From Fimbriimonadia bacterium (GTDB taxonomy: Bacteria; Armatimonadota; Fimbriimonadia; Fimbriimonadales; Fimbriimonadaceae): a stretch of 5,559 bases of DNA. Positions 5,295-5,559 of the stretch are shown here, in pieces (the first letter of the stretch is position 1; each line of letters begins with the position of its first letter). The stretch lies in NCBI GenBank assembly GCA_029824495.1, contig JALGXY010000106.1, positions 1 through 5,559 of the forward strand. The letters are read 5' to 3'. Under the pieces are notes generated by a model. The model made no database searches. It saw nothing but the letters and a program-made list of their open reading frames with translations, and was not told the DNA's origin. A program made the position numbers and the translations under genes.

Positions 5295-5559
5295 TCAGCG
5301 TCCCTCAGAGCCGCCTCGTTTGAGGATCTTGATGCCGTAAGGCTTCTTGGGTGTCTTGGTGGCTTCGATCTCGTTCTTAAAAACGACTTCGCCGACCTTC
5401 TTCTCTTTGCGGAAGAGGCCAGTCACCTCGACTGTGTCTTTCAGAGCAGGCTTCTTGCTGCCGGTCAGATGGCCACGAAGATAGACGTTGAGCGTCTTCT
5501 TTGCTGATGAGATCTTGAGGGAGGTGTACTTGTTGCCGCGGCGAGACGTGCGTTCGCGA
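5295..5559 (-). CDS. Unrecognised basic protein, C-terminal 87 residues
   Basis: The frame enters from the right edge (its 5' end) and stops at TGA 5295-5297. I do not recognise the family. The visible part is rich in lysine and arginine and beta-like, with alternating strands such as KTLNVYLRGHLTG, DTVEVTGLFRK and VGEVVFKNEIEATK, ending PYGIKILKRGGSEGR. Small barrel folds of the OB type show this kind of strand pattern, and the charge would suit nucleic-acid or ribosome binding, but both are inference. It is immediately upstream of miaA (10 bp to CTG 5284) in the same direction, so it probably belongs to the miaA-hfq-dapF transcription unit. The region is coding rather than leader: it stays open to the edge, is compositionally consistent, and is followed closely by miaA. 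The start lies outside the window. Confidence 0.65.
   Translation of the reverse strand, partial: RERTSRRGNKYTSLKISSAKKTLNVYLRGHLTGSKKPALKDTVEVTGLFRKEKKVGEVVFKNEIEATKTPKKPYGIKILKRGGSEGR

Noticed and set aside
1..5559. CRISPR array, insertion sequence, attachment site, tRNA, rRNA or tmRNA gene
   Set aside because: I saw no regular repeats, transposase motifs, terminal repeats, cloverleaf-like sequence or non-coding stretch longer than 39 bp.

Overview
The window reads as a compact chromosomal segment of a free-living bacterium of moderate GC. Almost every gene is a housekeeping gene or sits next to one. There is no sign of a phage, plasmid, transposon, CRISPR array or RNA gene. A lipoprotein signal peptide, Hfq, MiaA, DapF, SmpB and a family-5 uracil-DNA glycosylase confirm Bacteria. 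The mixture loosely recalls Armatimonadota/Fimbriimonadia or another little-sampled phylum, but that placement is a low-confidence guess made without any database search.

Layout from left to right: (1) the 5' part of a family-5 (UdgB-type) uracil-DNA glycosylase on the minus strand (1-266). (2) A divergent FmdB-type zinc-ribbon protein on the plus strand (306-647). (3) A minus-strand cluster read from 2826 down to 644: a two-domain FKBP peptidyl-prolyl isomerase lipoprotein, a frameshifted exported protein of unknown function, and a 242-residue protein that looks like a shrunken ArgC (N-acetyl-gamma-glutamyl-phosphate reductase) lacking both catalytic residues. (4) smpB on the plus strand (2854-3330). 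(5) A second minus-strand cluster read from the right edge to 3319: the C-terminal part of an unrecognised basic protein, miaA, hfq and dapF.

The segment is very tightly packed. The two divergent gaps are 39 and 27 bp. Both convergent pairs overlap at their 3' ends, by 4 and 12 bp. Genes within a cluster are separated by 3-10 bp or overlap, so translational coupling is likely. miaA and hfq together form a post-transcriptional module (tRNA A37 isopentenylation and an sRNA chaperone), a pairing common in bacteria. dapF, whose start lies inside the hfq 3' end, adds lysine/peptidoglycan precursor synthesis. SmpB supplies trans-translation ribosome rescue.

The points most worth a second look are: the ArgC-like apparent pseudoenzyme with a deleted dinucleotide-binding core; the complete-looking miaA that has no ATG, GTG or TTG at its expected 5' end; the frameshift in the exported protein between the FKBP gene and the ArgC-like gene; the degenerate first metal knuckle of the FmdB protein; and the degenerate second FKBP domain.
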